From Ricinus communis (Eukaryota > Streptophyta > Magnoliopsida > Malpighiales > Euphorbiaceae): a stretch of 64,000 bases of DNA. Position 1 is the stretch's first letter. Every line of letters begins with the position of its first letter. Under the pieces are notes generated by a model, which saw nothing but the letters and a program-made list of their open reading frames with translations, did not search any database and had not been told where the DNA came from. The translations under genes were made by a program, and so were the position numbers. Location: the NCBI RefSeq assembly GCF_019578655.1, contig NC_063257.1:10478001-10542000 (forward strand), written 5' to 3'. Below, in pieces: positions 61,930-64,000 of this stretch.

Positions 61930-64000
61930 AGTTGAACAACTGGATCCTTATTCTGCAACTGTAAAATTTCTTTTGAACGTTCATCTTTTAACTCCAAGAG
62001 AGAATTCCTCAAATTGTTCACCTTTAGTCTCAAAACTTGAGTGTTCCTCAATAAAGCACTGATCCCACTAGCTAAAACATCATTGCTATCGCCTTCAATA
62101 TTCAACTCATTCTCTGAATCCTTGACAATTGAAAACCACCGTAAATTTGAGTATTCACTGTTTTTATGTATAGAGATTTTAAATCTTCTTAGGGGGCTAA
62201 TGACTGACTCTTTAGGCAAAACTAAGAAATTTAATACATTAATTTCTAATGCAGTTATTGGATGAGACTCTAGCTCCTTGAATTCGTTACTCACATACAA
62301 CTCTTCTAGCTTGGACAAACTTGATAATATACCTGATGGAATGTACCTGAGGGATGACATTCCCCTCAAATTCAGTACCCTCAAATTTCTCAGTCCTCCT
62401 ATTTCTATTGGCAACTCTCTGAAATGAACAGTTCCAATTCGAAGAATTTCCAAATTAATTAGTGCTCCAATTGAACTTATCTCTCCAGACTCCAAACCAT
62501 GAAGATGCAAGGTTCGAAGTTTCTTCAAGACATCAAGTGGTTGTGGAAGTAATGGGATCCCCAAATGTAAAACTTTGAGTTCTTTCATACCTCCAAAAAA
62601 ATTGTTAGGTAGAGGTTGTGAATCATTGTCGCATATGAGCAGTAAAAGTTGTAGCTTTGGACATTCCAAATCAACAGGGTGCTCCTCGATTGTTTTTCGA
62701 AGAAGTGAAATCACAGTGCAACCCTTATACCTATCTGTATCAGAAGGCCAGTTTCTCATTTCAGAATCGCAGCTTACAATATATGCATGCTTACCTCTGG
62801 CAATTGATATGGCGACATCACGTACCATATCATGCATTTTGACAGACTCATAAAAATTTGTATCGCCTTCAAGCAACAAAGACGAACCCTTCAATTCATC
62901 AATAAGCGTATAAACTCTGTCTCTTGCTTGATGTATATTCTGCACGTCTTCAAACAACCCCAGACCCATCCCATAATTAACCAAATCTTCAACTGGAACA
63001 TTATAATCTTCAGGGAACAAGCAACAAAGCAGAAAACATGACTTGGCTTCGTCGCTTTCCAAAAGATCAAAACTCAGTTCAAGTCTGGAATACACATTCT
63101 TCATTCCTAGGATGCCTTTGATGCTGGAATTCTTCAACCGTAGGAGCACATCATTCCAGATATTTTTTGATTTGCCTTTCAATGCCTTGGCCAAAGTTAC
63201 GATGGCAATAGGTAGGCCTCCACATTCATCAGCAATTTCACTTGCCGTGTCAAGCAAAATTCTGTCAATGGAATTGCCTGCCATATCTCTGAAAAGATCC
63301 CAAGCTTCTCCTTTCGATAAAGTATCAATAAGGAAGTTCTTTTGACTTCCTATTTTAGTGCAGAGGTCATCCTTTCGTGAAGTTAATACAATTTTGTAGC
63401 CCTTTCTATCACCTCTTAAAGGAAGTCCAATTGCTTCAAAGTCCACCTCCTCCCATACATCATCTAATATCAAAAGAACCCTCTTATCACACTTCACAAT
63501 CCACTCATGCAGCTTACCCGCTTTTCCAGTCATCATTCTTCAAAGCCTCCCAAACATTATTAATAACTGATAGCCTAGACTGGAAGTCCTTGACGCCTTC
63601 AAGGTTGAATGTAGCTCCCAAGTATGGTTGAGGCGCGTCATAAGCTACAACACCAAATTCTGGAGCTTCTTCAATCTTCTTACGAATATCCTCGGTTATC
63701 TTTGTAGCTTTCCTGCTTGACGAATAACGTGACCATGGATTTTGACAACAACCATTCAAACACTTGTTTCTTTCTCCAGGATTCTCCTTTTTCAGAAATT
63801 CACAAACCTTTTGACTGAGATCATCTGCTGCTCCTTTCCAATGGGGTACACCAGGAATAGGACTTTAAACTTCTTGTCAGTATCTTGCACGAATAGATCA
63901 GCTGCCGCCCTCTTATCATCTAGCTTCTTTCTTTCATCTTGAAGGTTCGTAATGTTGCGATTGTAAAAAATCAGGTAGCCAATATGTCGTTTGATAGGGG
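61930..64000 (-). pseudogene. NLR3 5' exon with P-loop deletion
   Basis: The CC region starts outside the window. A one-base deletion near 63860 (AAAGTCCTATT versus AAAGTCCCTATT in NLR2) shifts the frame. At 63528/63529 about 195 bases present in NLR2 (49213-49407) are missing, removing the P-loop, RNBS-A and adjoining residues and shifting the frame again. Downstream 63536-61930 is open: kinase-2 VLLILDDVWEEV, KIVLTSRKDD, CGGLPIAI, CFLLCCLFPED, KMHDMVRD, then about eight LRRs (LEILRIGTVHFRELPIEIGG, LRVLNLRGMSSLRYIPSG). The final residues of the open frame (from about 61929 down) are copia LTR. Confidence 0.87.

Larger units (their letters stand above)
55682..64000 (-). pseudogene. NLR3: CC-NB-ARC-LRR locus, partial at window end, P-loop deleted
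   Basis: Pieces: 5' exon from beyond 64000 to about 61930, LRR exon 57895-57316, LRR exon about 57012-56327, last exon 55854-55682 (ending TAA at 55684-55682). The LRR exon equivalent to 45203-45695 was not found. A copia 3' fragment (60613-61929) sits at the end of the 5' exon. Although the 544-codon frame from 63536 is clean, two frame-breaking deletions upstream and other lesions make a normal receptor impossible. The true start lies about 70 bases past the window end, by comparison with NLR1. Confidence 0.85.

Overview
This window reads as nuclear DNA of a flowering plant, almost certainly a eudicot. The evidence is spliced genes with GT-AG introns, CC-NB-ARC-LRR (CNL) resistance-type sequences with the LDDVW kinase-2 signature, Ty1/copia and Ty3/gypsy retrotransposons primed by initiator tRNA-Met, LINE and MITE remnants, and very AT-rich spacers full of TA microsatellites. 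The order cannot be fixed from sequence alone. A Malpighiales (Euphorbiaceae-like) origin is a guess from overall character.

Left part (1-15 kb). Only two genes look intact. On the minus strand at 4190-6306 is a four-exon patellin (Sec14 plus GOLD domains, 587 aa). On the plus strand at 8515-12513 is a small gene for the mitochondrial cristae-organising protein MIC10. It has an unusually long second intron and a promoter carrying four TGGGCY 'site II' elements. Around them lie MITE-like repeats, a 66-bp minisatellite and AT-rich spacer.

Middle and right part (15-64 kb). This is a tandem cluster of three related CNL sequences, all on the minus strand: NLR1 (15957-22144), NLR2 (35700-49940) and NLR3 (55682 to beyond 64000). 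Each has a long 5' exon (CC, NB-ARC, first LRRs), separate LRR exons and a short last exon. Introns and 3' flanks are recognisably shared, so the duplicated unit was larger than the coding sequence. All three are broken by frameshifts, nonsense codons, lost start or splice sites, a P-loop deletion (NLR3), a chimeric LRR exon (NLR1) or insertions.

Mobile DNA sits inside and between these copies. NLR2 carries a complete but dead TNT1-like copia (37767-42867, perfect 5-bp target duplication) and a 794-bp mini LTR element with identical 140-bp LTRs (46805-47598). NLR3 carries the 3' end of another copia (60613-61929). Between NLR1 and NLR2 are a long-TIR MITE, a tiny 5'-truncated LINE with poly(A) and target duplication, and an antisense gypsy whose gag is split by a ~2.9-kb LTR-like insertion. 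The cluster looks like a decaying resistance-gene nest. Two copies keep a P-loop sequence close to the miR482/2118 target consensus, so a small-RNA role is possible but unproven.

Exon boundaries were read by eye from splice signals and comparison among the three copies. Percent identities and breakpoints are hand estimates.
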